In this document: piece by piece, positions 44,231 to 53,750 of the stretch
Layout: every line of letters starts with the position of its first letter
How positions within the stretch are numbered: the first letter of the stretch is position 1
Source: GCA-002726655 sp046582185
GTDB lineage: Bacteria > Pseudomonadota > Gammaproteobacteria > Pseudomonadales > Azotimanducaceae
Length of the DNA: 64,000 nucleotides
Assembly: GCA_046582185.1 (NCBI GenBank)
Contig: JAYGEX010000032.1
Coordinates: 62,001-126,000 of the forward strand
Direction: 5' to 3'
The notes under the pieces: model-generated
What the model saw: only the letters and a program-made list of their open reading frames with translations
Told to the model about the DNA's origin: nothing
Databases searched by the model: none
Translations under genes and position numbers: made by a program

Positions 44231-45235
44231 ATGAAACTAGGACTGGGCATTGGCCCTATGGGCGCGCCAGGCGGCGAGAAGATAATATCGCTGGCTAAAG
44301 AAGCAGAAAATCTTGGTTACGATACCATCTGGTGTCCGGAAATTTACGGCATGGATTGCTTCACGCCGCTGGCATGGATTGGCGCACATACTAAGAAAAT
44401 AAAGCTTGGTACATCCATTATGCAGATATCTGCACGAAGTCCGGCGAGTGCTGCGATGCATGCTGTGGCAATGGACTACCTTTCGAACGGTCGGCTGATT
44501 CTCGGCATAGGTGTCTCCGGCCCGCAAGTGGTCGAAGGCTGGTACGGGCAACCCTATCCAAAACCCCTGGCCCGAACTCGTGAATGGATGGCGATTTTTC
44601 GCGCTATCATTAGCAGACAAGAACCTGTGTCATTCGACGGAGATCATTATCAACTCCCCCTGGATGGTGGGACCGGTCTGGGTAAGTCCTTAAAGTTGAT
44701 GCAGCATCCGCTACGTGATCACATTCCCGTGTATCTAGGGGCAGAAGGTCCAAAGAATGTCGCTCTTTCTGCAGAGTTGTGTGATGGCTGGATACCGATG
44801 TTCCTCTCTCCGTATCGTATGAACGAACAATATGCCGATGCTATGCGAATTAAATCATCTGACTTCGAAATTGCTGCAGCAGTCCCCGTCGTGATTGATG
44901 ATGATATCGACAAAGCGCGAGGAAAGGTCAAGCAGAATGTAGGATTTTACGTCGGTGGTATGGGGGCAAAGTCATTTAACGTGCATAAGGACCATGTCGC
45001 ACGAATGGGTTTTGCTGATGCGGCAGATGAAATTCAAAACCTGTTTATGTCTGGTAAACGAGACGAGGCAATTGCTGCGGTACCTGATCAGTTAGTCGAT
45101 GAGATTGCCCTTTGTGGGCCAAAAGAGAGAATCCGTGAACAATTGCAAGGCTGGAAAGATAGCCCTGTTACTCAACTTAATATTGGTACCGTGGATCCGG
45201 ACACATTGAGATTTTTTGCAGAAGAATTGTTGTAG
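44231..45235 (+). CDS. Luciferase-like monooxygenase (LLM class flavin/F420 oxidoreductase)
   Basis: A 334-residue TIM-barrel oxidoreductase with the LLM segments LGLGIGPMGAPGG, TIWCPEIYGMDCFTPLAWIG and LGTSIMQISARSPASAAMHA. The luciferase fold is confident; the cofactor (FMN or F420) is not decided by sequence. The ATG at 44231 is preceded by GGAG; an earlier in-frame start would give an unlikely N-terminal extension. It heads a set of four genes (LLM, hydratase, thioesterase, MaoC) on the same strand that look like one acyl-CoA degradation module. Confidence 0.85.
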   Translation: MKLGLGIGPMGAPGGEKIISLAKEAENLGYDTIWCPEIYGMDCFTPLAWIGAHTKKIKLGTSIMQISARSPASAAMHAVAMDYLSNGRLILGIGVSGPQVVEGWYGQPYPKPLARTREWMAIFRAIISRQEPVSFDGDHYQLPLDGGTGLGKSLKLMQHPLRDHIPVYLGAEGPKNVALSAELCDGWIPMFLSPYRMNEQYADAMRIKSSDFEIAAAVPVVIDDDIDKARGKVKQNVGFYVGGMGAKSFNVHKDHVARMGFADAADEIQNLFMSGKRDEAIAAVPDQLVDEIALCGPKERIREQLQGWKDSPVTQLNIGTVDPDTLRFFAEELL

Positions 45236-45369
45236 TTCTGCTTGGCTGGGAATTTTCTGACTTATACTCTGCGGAGATTTTGGTTGAAGTGATATCAGGC
45301 CGACTCCATTCTAACTTTGGTGGCCTTTGAATCGACGGGAACTAACTAAAATTTTTATGAGGTCAATCT

Positions 45370-46221
45370 ATGGTAACTGAAACCCTGTCTCCAGATCTGG
45401 TTGGGACCAAATTTGAGCCCGTGCAAATATCATGGACGCAAAAAGATACCATGCTCTATGCCTTGGGCGTTGGTGCGAAACCCGCTGACGAACTGAATTT
45501 TCTCTATGAAGGTAAAGGTCCACTGGTGCTGCCAACCTATGCAGTTATTCCAGGCATGCGGGCGCTCGGTAATATCCGTCAGGCTGTAAAATTAAAGCTG
45601 CAGCGTTTATTACACGGCGAACAAGGTTTTGAGTTATTGCGGCCATTGCCCGCCAACGCAGAGATTACATTGCATAGTGAAATCTCTGAAGTCTGGGACA
45701 AAGGCAAAGCCGGTGTGATTGCGGTCACTGCAACGGCTGAGGATAAGGATGGACCGTTGTTCAAGTCGTACTCGTCATTGTTCTATATTGGTGGCGGTGG
45801 CTTTGGAGGAGAACCAGGACCATCAAGTAGAGACAAAAATGTGCCACCGGCGCGTGAGCCGGATTTTGTTGTGAAGTACGAAACTTTACCCGAGCAGGGT
45901 GCGATCTATCGTTTGTCTGGCGATCTGGTGCCTTTGCATATCGACCCGGAGTTCGCGGCTTCAGCGGGGTATGACAAGCCCTTCATGCATGGTTTGTGTA
46001 CTTACGGTTTCGTCGGGCGAGCAGCTCTGGCCTGTCTATGTGACGGCGACCCGGCACGCTTCAAGTCCATGACAGGCCGTTTCGCTGAGCGCGTGCAGTT
46101 TGAAGATACGATCGTCACAAAAATCTGGAAGACAGACGACGGGGAAGCCATCATTAAAGCCGAAGATCAGAATGGTGTTGTTGTGCTCAGCCAGGCAAAA
46201 GTTACCTACTCGGAACCCTAG
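45370..46221 (+). CDS. MaoC/peroxisomal-type enoyl-CoA hydratase 2 family protein
   Basis: A 283-residue double hot-dog hydratase of the (R)-specific, multifunctional-enzyme-2 type. The active-site loop YRLSGDLVPLHIDPEF has the catalytic Asp185 and His190, but the usual Asn of GDxNPLH is Val187. GHG-like MHGLCTYGFVGRA follows, as in family members. It would hydrate enoyl-CoA in steroid side-chain or branched-chain acid oxidation. It ends 8 bp before the thioesterase gene. Confidence 0.82.
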   Translation: MVTETLSPDLVGTKFEPVQISWTQKDTMLYALGVGAKPADELNFLYEGKGPLVLPTYAVIPGMRALGNIRQAVKLKLQRLLHGEQGFELLRPLPANAEITLHSEISEVWDKGKAGVIAVTATAEDKDGPLFKSYSSLFYIGGGGFGGEPGPSSRDKNVPPAREPDFVVKYETLPEQGAIYRLSGDLVPLHIDPEFAASAGYDKPFMHGLCTYGFVGRAALACLCDGDPARFKSMTGRFAERVQFEDTIVTKIWKTDDGEAIIKAEDQNGVVVLSQAKVTYSEP

Positions 46222-46229
46222 AGGACACT

Positions 46230-47015
46230 ATGAATTTTGTCGAACGCATAGGTGGCATCGAAATTGGAAGTGGCAAGTGGCAGTTCGATCTTGCTGAGGA
46301 GCTTAATGGTGGCTTTGGTGGAACCAACGGCGGCACGCTTGCTGCAGTGTGTGTCTTTGTTGCTCGTTCAGTTGCGCCAGGCCGGGGCCCCATTGGTATT
46401 GATGCCAGGTTTATTCGTGGCTTCAGGCCGGGACAAGCTCGCCTTAGTGCAACGATTCTCAATGAGGGCCGCACGCTGACGACCGTGAGTGTCGATGTAC
46501 TCACAGCGCAGGACAAACTGGCAACGCGTGCGACTGTCTCCCTTGTAGTGCCGTCGGCATTAGCGCAAATAGACAGGCAAGGCACCCATACACCACCTGA
46601 GGCCCTTGTCAGTTTCGATCAAGGCCGAGTCTGGCGCCAACCTAAAGGCCTGCCTGCCATTCCACTTATCGACACGTTTTCGCCCAGATTAATGGGTACC
46701 GGTGATAGTGGCATTGCGACTGGCACAAAAATTATCTGGGACGACCCTAAGGCTACTGTAGAGGCCGCATGTATTGCTGCAGACATATCAGTTGGTCCAC
46801 CTGTCGCCGGGGCGCTAAAGGGTTTGCCGCTGGCAATGCCAAACCCGGATATATCGCTGCGTTTTACGGGTGCAGATTCTATGCGTGATCATCTTGTTTC
46901 CGTATGCCGGCTTGAAGGTATTGTCGGCGGGTTGGCGACCACTTCACTTGATGTATGGTCCGGAGATACCCTCATTGCGGTGGGTGTTTCAACGACCACC
47001 TGCCTGAAATCCTGA
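46230..47015 (+). CDS. Thioesterase family protein (TesB-like double hot-dog)
   Basis: A 261-residue protein. The opening (LNGGFGGTNGGTLAAV) and the central ARFIRGFRPGQARL match acyl-CoA thioesterases of the TesB-like group, with a second hot-dog half (ISLRFTGAD). It would release fatty or aromatic acids from CoA. It starts 8 bp after the hydratase and is very likely co-transcribed. Confidence 0.78.
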   Translation: MNFVERIGGIEIGSGKWQFDLAEELNGGFGGTNGGTLAAVCVFVARSVAPGRGPIGIDARFIRGFRPGQARLSATILNEGRTLTTVSVDVLTAQDKLATRATVSLVVPSALAQIDRQGTHTPPEALVSFDQGRVWRQPKGLPAIPLIDTFSPRLMGTGDSGIATGTKIIWDDPKATVEAACIAADISVGPPVAGALKGLPLAMPNPDISLRFTGADSMRDHLVSVCRLEGIVGGLATTSLDVWSGDTLIAVGVSTTTCLKS

Positions 47016-47154
47016 GGTTGATTACAATAGAGCGTCGCTACTTCCACCTGAACTGCGTTGCGTAATAACGTATTGGCTGGAAAAGCAGCCAATTGCGCTC
47101 TGGAATGAAAATGGATAAATTCACTCCTTTCAGCATATTTAGCGTGGTCTTGTA

Positions 47155-47625
47155 ATGAATCTGTTACTTACGAACGTACATGAATACATTGGTCAGGAAG
47201 TCGCGGTCACTGACTGGGTCAGATTGGACCAGATGCAGGTAGACATTTTCGGGGATGTTACCCGCTGGCGAAAGCGCGGGCATAACGATCCGGAATGGGC
47301 CAAAGAGCATAGCCCCTACGGTGGTACCCTTGTGCATGGTTTTTTTATGGTGAGTCTCGTTACCCATTTTTTGGAACTGGGCGGGCTGCTCTACGAAGAT
47401 GGAAAAAATCCGCTCAACTATGGCATGGACAAGGTAAGAATTCTAAACCCGGTGATTGTAGGTGACGGAGTTAGTTTACGTGATCGAATTACGATTATGG
47501 ATGTCCAGGATAAAGGCGAGGGTAATCGGCTGATTAAAACCTCGCACCACATAGAATCGGAAGGCTCTGATCGGCCAGCGGCCTATGTGGAGTATTTGAA
47601 TTTATGGCATGCGAATTATTTTTAG
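47155..47625 (+). CDS. MaoC family dehydratase (NodN-like)
   Basis: A 156-residue single hot-dog protein with HNDPEWAKEHSPYGGTLVHG and the flanking FMVSLVTHF near residue 43, the active-site area of MaoC/NodN hydratases. The usual catalytic Asp precedes it (VDIFGDVTRW). It is 139 bp from the thioesterase gene and likely belongs to the same acyl-CoA module. Confidence 0.8.
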   Translation: MNLLLTNVHEYIGQEVAVTDWVRLDQMQVDIFGDVTRWRKRGHNDPEWAKEHSPYGGTLVHGFFMVSLVTHFLELGGLLYEDGKNPLNYGMDKVRILNPVIVGDGVSLRDRITIMDVQDKGEGNRLIKTSHHIESEGSDRPAAYVEYLNLWHANYF

Positions 47626-47670
47626 AGAGCTATGGGGATTAGGACATGGCTTAACTCTGTTCAACTAGGG

Positions 47671-48498
47671 CTAAATTTCAACTATCGGTAAATATTCTCT
47701 CCTTGCCGGTTTGTCCAGCATTCTGGCGATGCCTCGATCAGCCTCGATATTCTTAATTACCTGTCGAAGTTCACGACTCCATTGACGGTTAAGTGTTAGA
47801 TATCCTGCAGAATGATCTTGTTTAAAGTATTGCAGCTTCTGATCATTTACCCACAGCGCCAATGCCTGAATGAGGATACGTGTGCCCTCGCGGCTTAGCT
47901 TCATATTGATCGATTCGACGGTGTCATGTGGTTCAGGTTCGACCTGAGCCTGGCAGAGCACATCACCGCCATCAATTTTTTTGGCGAGCCTGTGAATGGT
48001 CACGCCAATATTTCGTGGGTCCCAGTTGATTAAGGCCCATTCCGTGCAATGGGTGCCGCGATAATAGGGCGAGAGCCCCCAGTGGAGATTCAGTGCCAGC
48101 GGCGCATTTTCAATTATCCTGTTTTTGACGATGGAGGTGCCATGGTCTAACAAAAGGTCGGGTTTCTCCCTTCCTAAAAATTCTTCAACTTCCGGGTCAC
48201 TAATATTTTTGCAGTACAAAATCTTCATTGACGCATCGATATCCAACCAGCCCTCGCCAAAGATGGTTGTATAGAGTTCTGCCAGTTCCCTCGATTTGAT
48301 TTTGGCGAGCACTCGTGGATTTACGGGCGCCCTTGAGTCCAGTGCCACGCTTCTTTTAATTTTATTCAGTAAGGAAAGCCTGCCGAGGTTTTTGTCCTCT
48401 ATGATGACAGTATGAATCGAATGCTTACGATTAATCTGATCTACGAAGTAGATCAATGGCGCATTGGGTTTGATCAGCGCGATTATTTTTTTCATCAA
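47671..48498 (-). CDS. Formyltransferase-family protein
   Basis: A 275-residue protein. The formyl-transferase core shows the catalytic trio Asn-His in NLHWGLSPYYRG near residue 135 and Asp in KIDGGDVL near residue 170. It is related to methionyl-tRNA and sugar-nucleotide formyltransferases. The first 100 residues are more divergent. It overlaps the broken polysaccharide deacetylase downstream of it in reading order (4 bp at 48495-48498), so both may act on surface sugars or their decoration. The substrate is unknown. Confidence 0.75.
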   Translation of the reverse strand: MMKKIIALIKPNAPLIYFVDQINRKHSIHTVIIEDKNLGRLSLLNKIKRSVALDSRAPVNPRVLAKIKSRELAELYTTIFGEGWLDIDASMKILYCKNISDPEVEEFLGREKPDLLLDHGTSIVKNRIIENAPLALNLHWGLSPYYRGTHCTEWALINWDPRNIGVTIHRLAKKIDGGDVLCQAQVEPEPHDTVESINMKLSREGTRILIQALALWVNDQKLQYFKQDHSAGYLTLNRQWSRELRQVIKNIEADRGIARMLDKPARREYLPIVEI

Positions 48499-49419
48499 TG
48501 ATTGTTCCGCGACTTTAGCATCATGTCAGAGCGAAAAATGTCGCAATGCATCTTTAGGGGGTTATTACACCAGAGCACATAACGACCCAGCGTTAACATA
48601 TTCTTTTCCTTTAATGGCAGATAGTTCTTTCCTTTATCAACGGTGATGCCAAACCTGAACCCGAGGTCGCGCGCTTCACGTAATGTCTCCCGGTTATAGT
48701 TGCCATTTGGATAGGAAACAATACCTGGTTGAAGCTCTACCATGCTCGATAGATCATTCTGGCAAGCCTGCATTTGCTCACGTTGAATGTCAGGCGGGTA
48801 TCGATCAAGAATATAGTGGTGGCTTGTATGATTTCCGATATCTACATAATCACTGGTCGAAAAAGTCCTTAGCTCATCTGGTGTAAATGGCCGATCAATG
48901 TCGGAAACATGTTGCATAACCTTGTCACCAAATTCCCTTTGAAGGCTGGCAATAATTTCATCGTGGCTCAAGGATTTGTAACGTTTCTGGGCGGCTGATA
49001 TTTCACCTCTCCCCTGTTGTTGGCGACTCAACTCACGATAGACGACGTCCCACCAGAAACATTCATTGTTCAGCACATTGTGAGTCGCGATAAAGAAAAG
49101 TGCAGGTACTTTATATTCCTGAAGCAAAGGTAATACATGTTAGTTATTAAAATATCTATCATCTAATGTAGATAAAATGTATCGCCCGTCCGGATCCAGG
49201 CCGGTGCCAAGATCATCGGATGAAATAAATTTGTACCCTGCTTCCAGAAAATAATTGATATATATCGACGGTGATATATTGTTGTGGATCAATATGTTTG
49301 AGCTCGATCTTCTGCATATTGCGGAAAATTGAGTGGAACAGAAAAGTCAGTAATGCAGGCTCATCTCGCCTGATGAAGGATGCGCCCTGGCGAATTCGAT
49401 TCTTGATTGTTTCAAACAA
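48495..49419 (-). pseudogene. Polysaccharide deacetylase, frameshifted and with an in-frame stop
   Basis: Reading the minus strand, the N-terminus (MFETIKNRIRQGASFIRRDE then QQYITVDIY) continues only after a one-base extra C near 49260; the next frame gives NYFLEAGYKFISSDDLGTG and TLDDRYFNN. An in-frame TAA lies at 49140-49142 and the same frame carries on LPLLQEYKVPALFFIATHNV. The metal-binding segment IGNHTSHHYI and catalytic SYPNGNYN are intact. The usual TFDDG motif reads TLDDR. Two separate lesions and the changed motif favour a decayed carbohydrate esterase family 4 gene. Confidence 0.8.
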
Positions 49420-49556
49420 GATTTACCCTGGAGTTGATTCTGGATATGGCATTGTATTTTTCAAGTGCCTCCGGAGCAAATGAAAACAAGCGCTAAAGGA
49501 CAGTTACCTGTGTGGTAGTCTGCGATTCGACGTTATAGCATTGGGAGCGGTGCGAT

Positions 49557-51158
49557 ATTCGGCTACTAAAACACAAGTCAGATTATGTCATCGTCGGTGC
49601 GGGTTCCGCGGGTTCAGTATTGGCTAACAGACTTTCGCTTGATCATTCCGTAACGGTCATTGAAGCGGGACCTGCCGATTATCCATGGGATTTCAGGCTG
49701 CACATGCCTGCGGCTTTATCCCATGTATTGTCCAATGATACCTACAACTGGTTTTATCAATCAGAGCGTGAGCCGTACCTCAACAACAGGAATATGTATT
49801 GCCCGAGGGGCAGAGTTCTAGGCGGCTCCTCGTCTATCAATGGCATGGTCTATGTACGTGGTCATCCCCAGGACTTTGATAATTGGGCGACCCTGCCCGG
49901 TTTGGAGAACTGGAGCTTTGAGCACTGCTTACCCTACTTTAAACGTGCCGAAGATTGTGCCCATGGTGATGAAGAAATCAGAGGTCGAGGTGGGCCACTT
50001 CATATTGGGCGCAGCAAGGCGAATAATCCGCTGGTTAATGCCTGGCTAAGTGCCGGCGTTGAAGCTGGATATGATCAAACGCCAGACATGAATGGATGGC
50101 AACAGGAAGGCATGTCGGTATTTGAAAGTACCATCAAAAATGGCAGGCGCTTCAGTACCGCCCAGGCCTATCTTCATCCCATAAAGAGGCGGACAAATCT
50201 CGCAATCAGGAAGAAATCCCTGGCAACCCGGATATTGTTTGATCAAGAGAAGGCAATAGGGCTTGAGTTTAGACATGGCGGCCGGCTTCATACAATCGAA
50301 GCAAACAAAGAGGTTATTTTGTGTGGCGGCGCAATCAATTCTCCTCAGCTCCTGATGTTATCTGGAATAGGTAACGCGGATGACCTGACTCAATTGCATA
50401 TTCCTGTTGTGAGCGATCTACCGGGAGTGGGTCAAAACCTGCAAGATCATATGGAAGTTTATATTCAATATAGCTGCTTGAAGCCTGTATCAATTTATCC
50501 GGCGCTTCGATGGTTTAATCAACCCGCAATCGGCATCGAGTGGTATTTATTTAGCAAAGGCCTGGGAGCCACCAATCATTTTGAAGCAGGCGCTTTTTTA
50601 AAGAGTAGCAGTGCAGTCCAGTACCCAGACTTGCAGTTCCACTTTCTTCCGGTTGCGATGAACTATGATGGTAAACAAATGCATAAGGGTCACGGATTTC
50701 AGCTTCACGTTGGACCAATGAAGCCCAAAAGCCGGGGAACGATCACATTGCGTTCAAATGACCCATCGGAACATCCCCGGATTTTATTCAACTACAATTC
50801 AGCTGCAGAAGATCGAGAAGTGATGCGAAAGGGCGTTCGCCTGGCAAGGGGAATAATTGCCCAGCTATCATTTGATGAGTATAGAGGGATTGAGTTGCGA
50901 CCTGGTGCCCAGAAAGCTAGCGACGACGAACTTGACTCATTTATCCGACAACATGGCGAAAGCGCGTACCACCCGAGCTGTACCTGCAAGATGGGAGAAG
51001 ATAGTCTTGCCGTAGTTGATGGCGATGCTCGGGTGCATGGCATTGATTCCTTAAGAGTCGTCGATGCATCCATTATGCCGGAGATTACCAACGGTAATCT
51101 AAATGCGCCGGTGATCATGATGGCAGAGAAGTTAAGTGATGTGATTTTGGGTCACTAG
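49557..51158 (+). CDS. betA: Choline-dehydrogenase-like GMC oxidoreductase, start unclear
   Basis: About 533 residues of a GMC flavoprotein. The FAD motif SDYVIVGAGSAGSVLANRLS is followed by YNWFYQSEREPYLNNRNM, PRGRVLGGSSSINGM, and a C-terminal SAYHPSCTCKMG with RVVDASIMPEITNGNLNAP, all close to E. coli BetA as I remember it. The FAD motif needs codons upstream of TTG 49620, and the frame is open to 49539 without any ATG, GTG or TTG; the best-placed start is ATT 49557 with GGGAG nine bases upstream. It converts choline to betaine aldehyde in BetA; here the true substrate could be another alcohol. No BetB or BetI gene lies nearby. Confidence 0.78.
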   Translation: MRLLKHKSDYVIVGAGSAGSVLANRLSLDHSVTVIEAGPADYPWDFRLHMPAALSHVLSNDTYNWFYQSEREPYLNNRNMYCPRGRVLGGSSSINGMVYVRGHPQDFDNWATLPGLENWSFEHCLPYFKRAEDCAHGDEEIRGRGGPLHIGRSKANNPLVNAWLSAGVEAGYDQTPDMNGWQQEGMSVFESTIKNGRRFSTAQAYLHPIKRRTNLAIRKKSLATRILFDQEKAIGLEFRHGGRLHTIEANKEVILCGGAINSPQLLMLSGIGNADDLTQLHIPVVSDLPGVGQNLQDHMEVYIQYSCLKPVSIYPALRWFNQPAIGIEWYLFSKGLGATNHFEAGAFLKSSSAVQYPDLQFHFLPVAMNYDGKQMHKGHGFQLHVGPMKPKSRGTITLRSNDPSEHPRILFNYNSAAEDREVMRKGVRLARGIIAQLSFDEYRGIELRPGAQKASDDELDSFIRQHGESAYHPSCTCKMGEDSLAVVDGDARVHGIDSLRVVDASIMPEITNGNLNAPVIMMAEKLSDVILGH

Positions 51159-51205
51159 ATGAGTTTCGAGTGCTCCACAAAGTTATCAGCGATAAAGGAG
51201 AAGTC

Positions 51206-51946
51206 ATGACAAGAATTGCCGTGGTTACAGGTGCGGGCAGTGGCATTGGTCGGGCAATTTGTTTGTCCCTGGGTGCGACGGGCATCTTTGTAAATGCAAC
51301 AGACGTATCTAAAGAGGGGCTCGAAGAGACGGTTAACCTGGCATCGTCTGCCGGGTCGAGTTGTACGGCGGCGCTTATGGATGTCACCGATAGCGACATG
51401 GTTAAACAAACCATTTCAGACATCGGTCAGATTGATATTCTGGTGAATTGCGCCGGATGGGATTCGCTGATGCCTTTTCTTGAAACCGATGAAGCCTTCT
51501 GGGATCGCATCATTGATCTGAATTTTAAAGGAAATCTGCGAGTCACCCACGCAACCTTACCGGGAATGATTGCGCGCAAGTGGGGGCGTGTGGTAAATAT
51601 TGCCTCCGATGCTGGCAGAGTCGGCTCATCGCTCGAGGCGGTGTATTCCGGCGCGAAGGGCGGGGTGATTGCCTTCAGTAAAACTATGGCGAGGGAAATG
51701 GTTCGACATGGCATCACCGTCAATTCTGTATGTCCCGGACCGACCGACACAGCTTTGCTAGGGGAAATTATTGACGCGAGTGAGGATGGTGGTCGTGTCA
51801 TCGATTCAATGACGCGCAGTGTGCCCATGAAACGATTGGGATCCCCGGAGGATGTTGCAGCAGCGGTTACTTTTTTGGCTTCGGAAGACGCTGGCTATAT
51901 AACAGGGCAAACGCTGTCGGTAAGTGGCGGTTTGACGATGGCCTGA
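51206..51946 (+). CDS. Short-chain dehydrogenase/reductase
   Basis: A 246-residue NAD(P)-dependent enzyme with the SDR motifs VTGAGSGIGRA, VNCAGWD, the catalytic YSGAKGG (YxxxK) and PGPTDTAL. It resembles 3-oxoacyl-ACP reductase or 2-hydroxycyclohexanecarboxyl-CoA-type dehydrogenases. The ATG at 51206 has AAAGGAGAAG upstream. It follows the GMC gene by 47 bp on the same strand and precedes the first crotonase by 87 bp. Confidence 0.88.
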   Translation: MTRIAVVTGAGSGIGRAICLSLGATGIFVNATDVSKEGLEETVNLASSAGSSCTAALMDVTDSDMVKQTISDIGQIDILVNCAGWDSLMPFLETDEAFWDRIIDLNFKGNLRVTHATLPGMIARKWGRVVNIASDAGRVGSSLEAVYSGAKGGVIAFSKTMAREMVRHGITVNSVCPGPTDTALLGEIIDASEDGGRVIDSMTRSVPMKRLGSPEDVAAAVTFLASEDAGYITGQTLSVSGGLTMA

Positions 51947-52033
51947 GGCAGTTTAAGCTGAGTCAAAAATATGGAAATCTTCGAGCGATAAACAATATAT
52001 TGGCAATTAAAAACAATAAAGAAGAGGTGCGTT

Positions 52034-52831
52034 ATGGCTGACGAATGGTTTGAAAAATATCCGGGATTGAAATTCCAAAGAGAGGGCCACGGTATCTTAT
52101 TGGTAACGATCAACAGGCCGGAGGCCATGAATGCTACCGATGCCAGGTTGCATAATCATCTGTCCCGCGTTTGGCTGGATATAGAGGATGATCCTGATAC
52201 CAATGTTGTGGTGATAACCGGTGCTGGGAAAGCATTTTCCGCCGGAGGAGATCTGGATTGGATTGAGGGTATGGTGCAGAACTATGACGAAATGAAAGTC
52301 GCCTTTCGCGAGGCAGGCGACATTGTTTATCGTATGACAAATTGCTCGAAGATTATTATTTCAGCAATCAATGGTGTGGCGGTCGGCGCAGGATTGGCAG
52401 TAGCATTAATGGCCGATATCAGTTTGATGGCGGAAGAGGCGCGAATCACCGATGGTCATATACGACTTGGTGTGGCTGCAGGCGATCATGCCAACATCAT
52501 CTGGCCTCTGCTCTGCGGCTTGGCGAAAGCGAAATATTACCTGCTGACAGCCGATTTCGTTGACGGTAAGACCGCGGACCAGATTGGGCTGGTGAGTAAG
52601 TCTGTACCACGAGATCAGTTGATGGCTGAAGCGATGAAAGTTGCTACCAAGATTGCAAAAGGCCCGAAAGATGCAACACGTCTGACCAAGCGCGCGTTGA
52701 ATCTTTGGGTTGCACAGGCTGCACCATCATTTGATGCGAGCCTGGCATTTGAGATGTTAAATTTTATGGGCCCGGATGCAGCCGAAGGTGTGGCTGCTCT
52801 GAAAGAAAGGCGTGAGCCGAAGTTTGACTGA
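52034..52831 (+). CDS. Enoyl-CoA hydratase/isomerase (crotonase) family
   Basis: A 265-residue crotonase with the oxyanion-hole segments AFSAGGDLDWI and NGVAVGAGLAVALM. The usual catalytic area reads LGVAAGDHANIIWPLL, where standard enoyl-CoA hydratases have GxxPE/DGG, so the activity may differ from simple hydration. The RBS (AAGAAGAGG) is good. It converges on the next crotonase gene, 16 bp away. Confidence 0.86.
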   Translation: MADEWFEKYPGLKFQREGHGILLVTINRPEAMNATDARLHNHLSRVWLDIEDDPDTNVVVITGAGKAFSAGGDLDWIEGMVQNYDEMKVAFREAGDIVYRMTNCSKIIISAINGVAVGAGLAVALMADISLMAEEARITDGHIRLGVAAGDHANIIWPLLCGLAKAKYYLLTADFVDGKTADQIGLVSKSVPRDQLMAEAMKVATKIAKGPKDATRLTKRALNLWVAQAAPSFDASLAFEMLNFMGPDAAEGVAALKERREPKFD

Positions 52832-52847
52832 TTGGTATTAACTAAAT

Positions 52848-53684
52848 CTAACGACCCTTGAAGTCAGGTTCTCTTTTCTGTGCAAAAGATACCATGCCTT
52901 CGCGTGCATCATCTGTTCGCATGAGTTGGAGGAAATTCATATACACATGGTGTACATGATCGTTGAATTGTTCAGACATTCCCATGCGCATCAGGCGCTT
53001 AGCAGATTGCACGGCTAGAGGTGCGTTCGCCGCAATATCACCGGCCAGCTTTAATGCGAATGCCATTAGCTTCTCTGCTGGAACAACATGTGCACACAAT
53101 CCCAATTCCTTACATTCCTGGGCGCCTAGATTACGCGCAGTAAAGAAAATTTCTGAGGCTTTCTCTAAGCCCACCAGCCGAGGTAATATCCACGTACCGC
53201 CACTCTCTGGAACAATCCCGCGTTTGACGGGGGTAGGTGCCAGCTTTGCTCCTTCCGCCATAATCCGGATATCACAGCACATGGCCATATCCATCCCAAA
53301 TCCGGCAGCTGCACCGTTCAAAGCACAGATTACAGGTTTATCGCAGTTGAAAATGACGGCTGGAGGAAAAGTTTTTACATTCAGAGTGACGGGAATGGAT
53401 GCCTGGGAGTTATTACCTGTCTGTGAGCCAACGCGAGATTGCGCTGCAACGACATCAAGGCCAGCACAGAACATTCGCCCAGCACCGGTTAGAATAATGA
53501 CCCGCACGTCGGGGTCTCTTTCAGCTTCGTTCACATAGTCGCTCACCAGCTCCATCATCGAACCGCCGAGCGTATTCATCTGCTTGGGCCTATTCAGGGT
53601 AATTGTCGCGATGCCGTCTGCGACATCATATAAGGTATCCTGGTGATCTGATGCTGATTTGTCCTGCGATTTCGCTGTACTCAT
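52848..53684 (-). CDS. Enoyl-CoA hydratase/isomerase (crotonase) family
   Basis: A 278-residue crotonase. It shows FCAGLDVVAAQS, NGAAAGFGMDMAMCCD and the catalytic-area PESGGTWILPRLVG with a Glu at the usual position. Cytosolic beta-oxidation or a related acyl-CoA step is expected. It is convergent with the crotonase upstream and runs in the same direction as the TauD, Gfo/Idh and GntR genes on its right. Confidence 0.87.
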   Translation of the reverse strand: MSTAKSQDKSASDHQDTLYDVADGIATITLNRPKQMNTLGGSMMELVSDYVNEAERDPDVRVIILTGAGRMFCAGLDVVAAQSRVGSQTGNNSQASIPVTLNVKTFPPAVIFNCDKPVICALNGAAAGFGMDMAMCCDIRIMAEGAKLAPTPVKRGIVPESGGTWILPRLVGLEKASEIFFTARNLGAQECKELGLCAHVVPAEKLMAFALKLAGDIAANAPLAVQSAKRLMRMGMSEQFNDHVHHVYMNFLQLMRTDDAREGMVSFAQKREPDFKGR

Positions 53685-53750
53685 TCCTATGTCCCGTTTT
53701 AAATCAATCGAATAGCTTTCTTAGTCAGAGTGTACAGCCTTTAGTGCTGC

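Noticed and set aside
52963..53538. 191-codon frame opposite the second crotonase
   Set aside because: It mirrors a clear crotonase gene and its residue pattern shows no domain; it is a codon-bias shadow.
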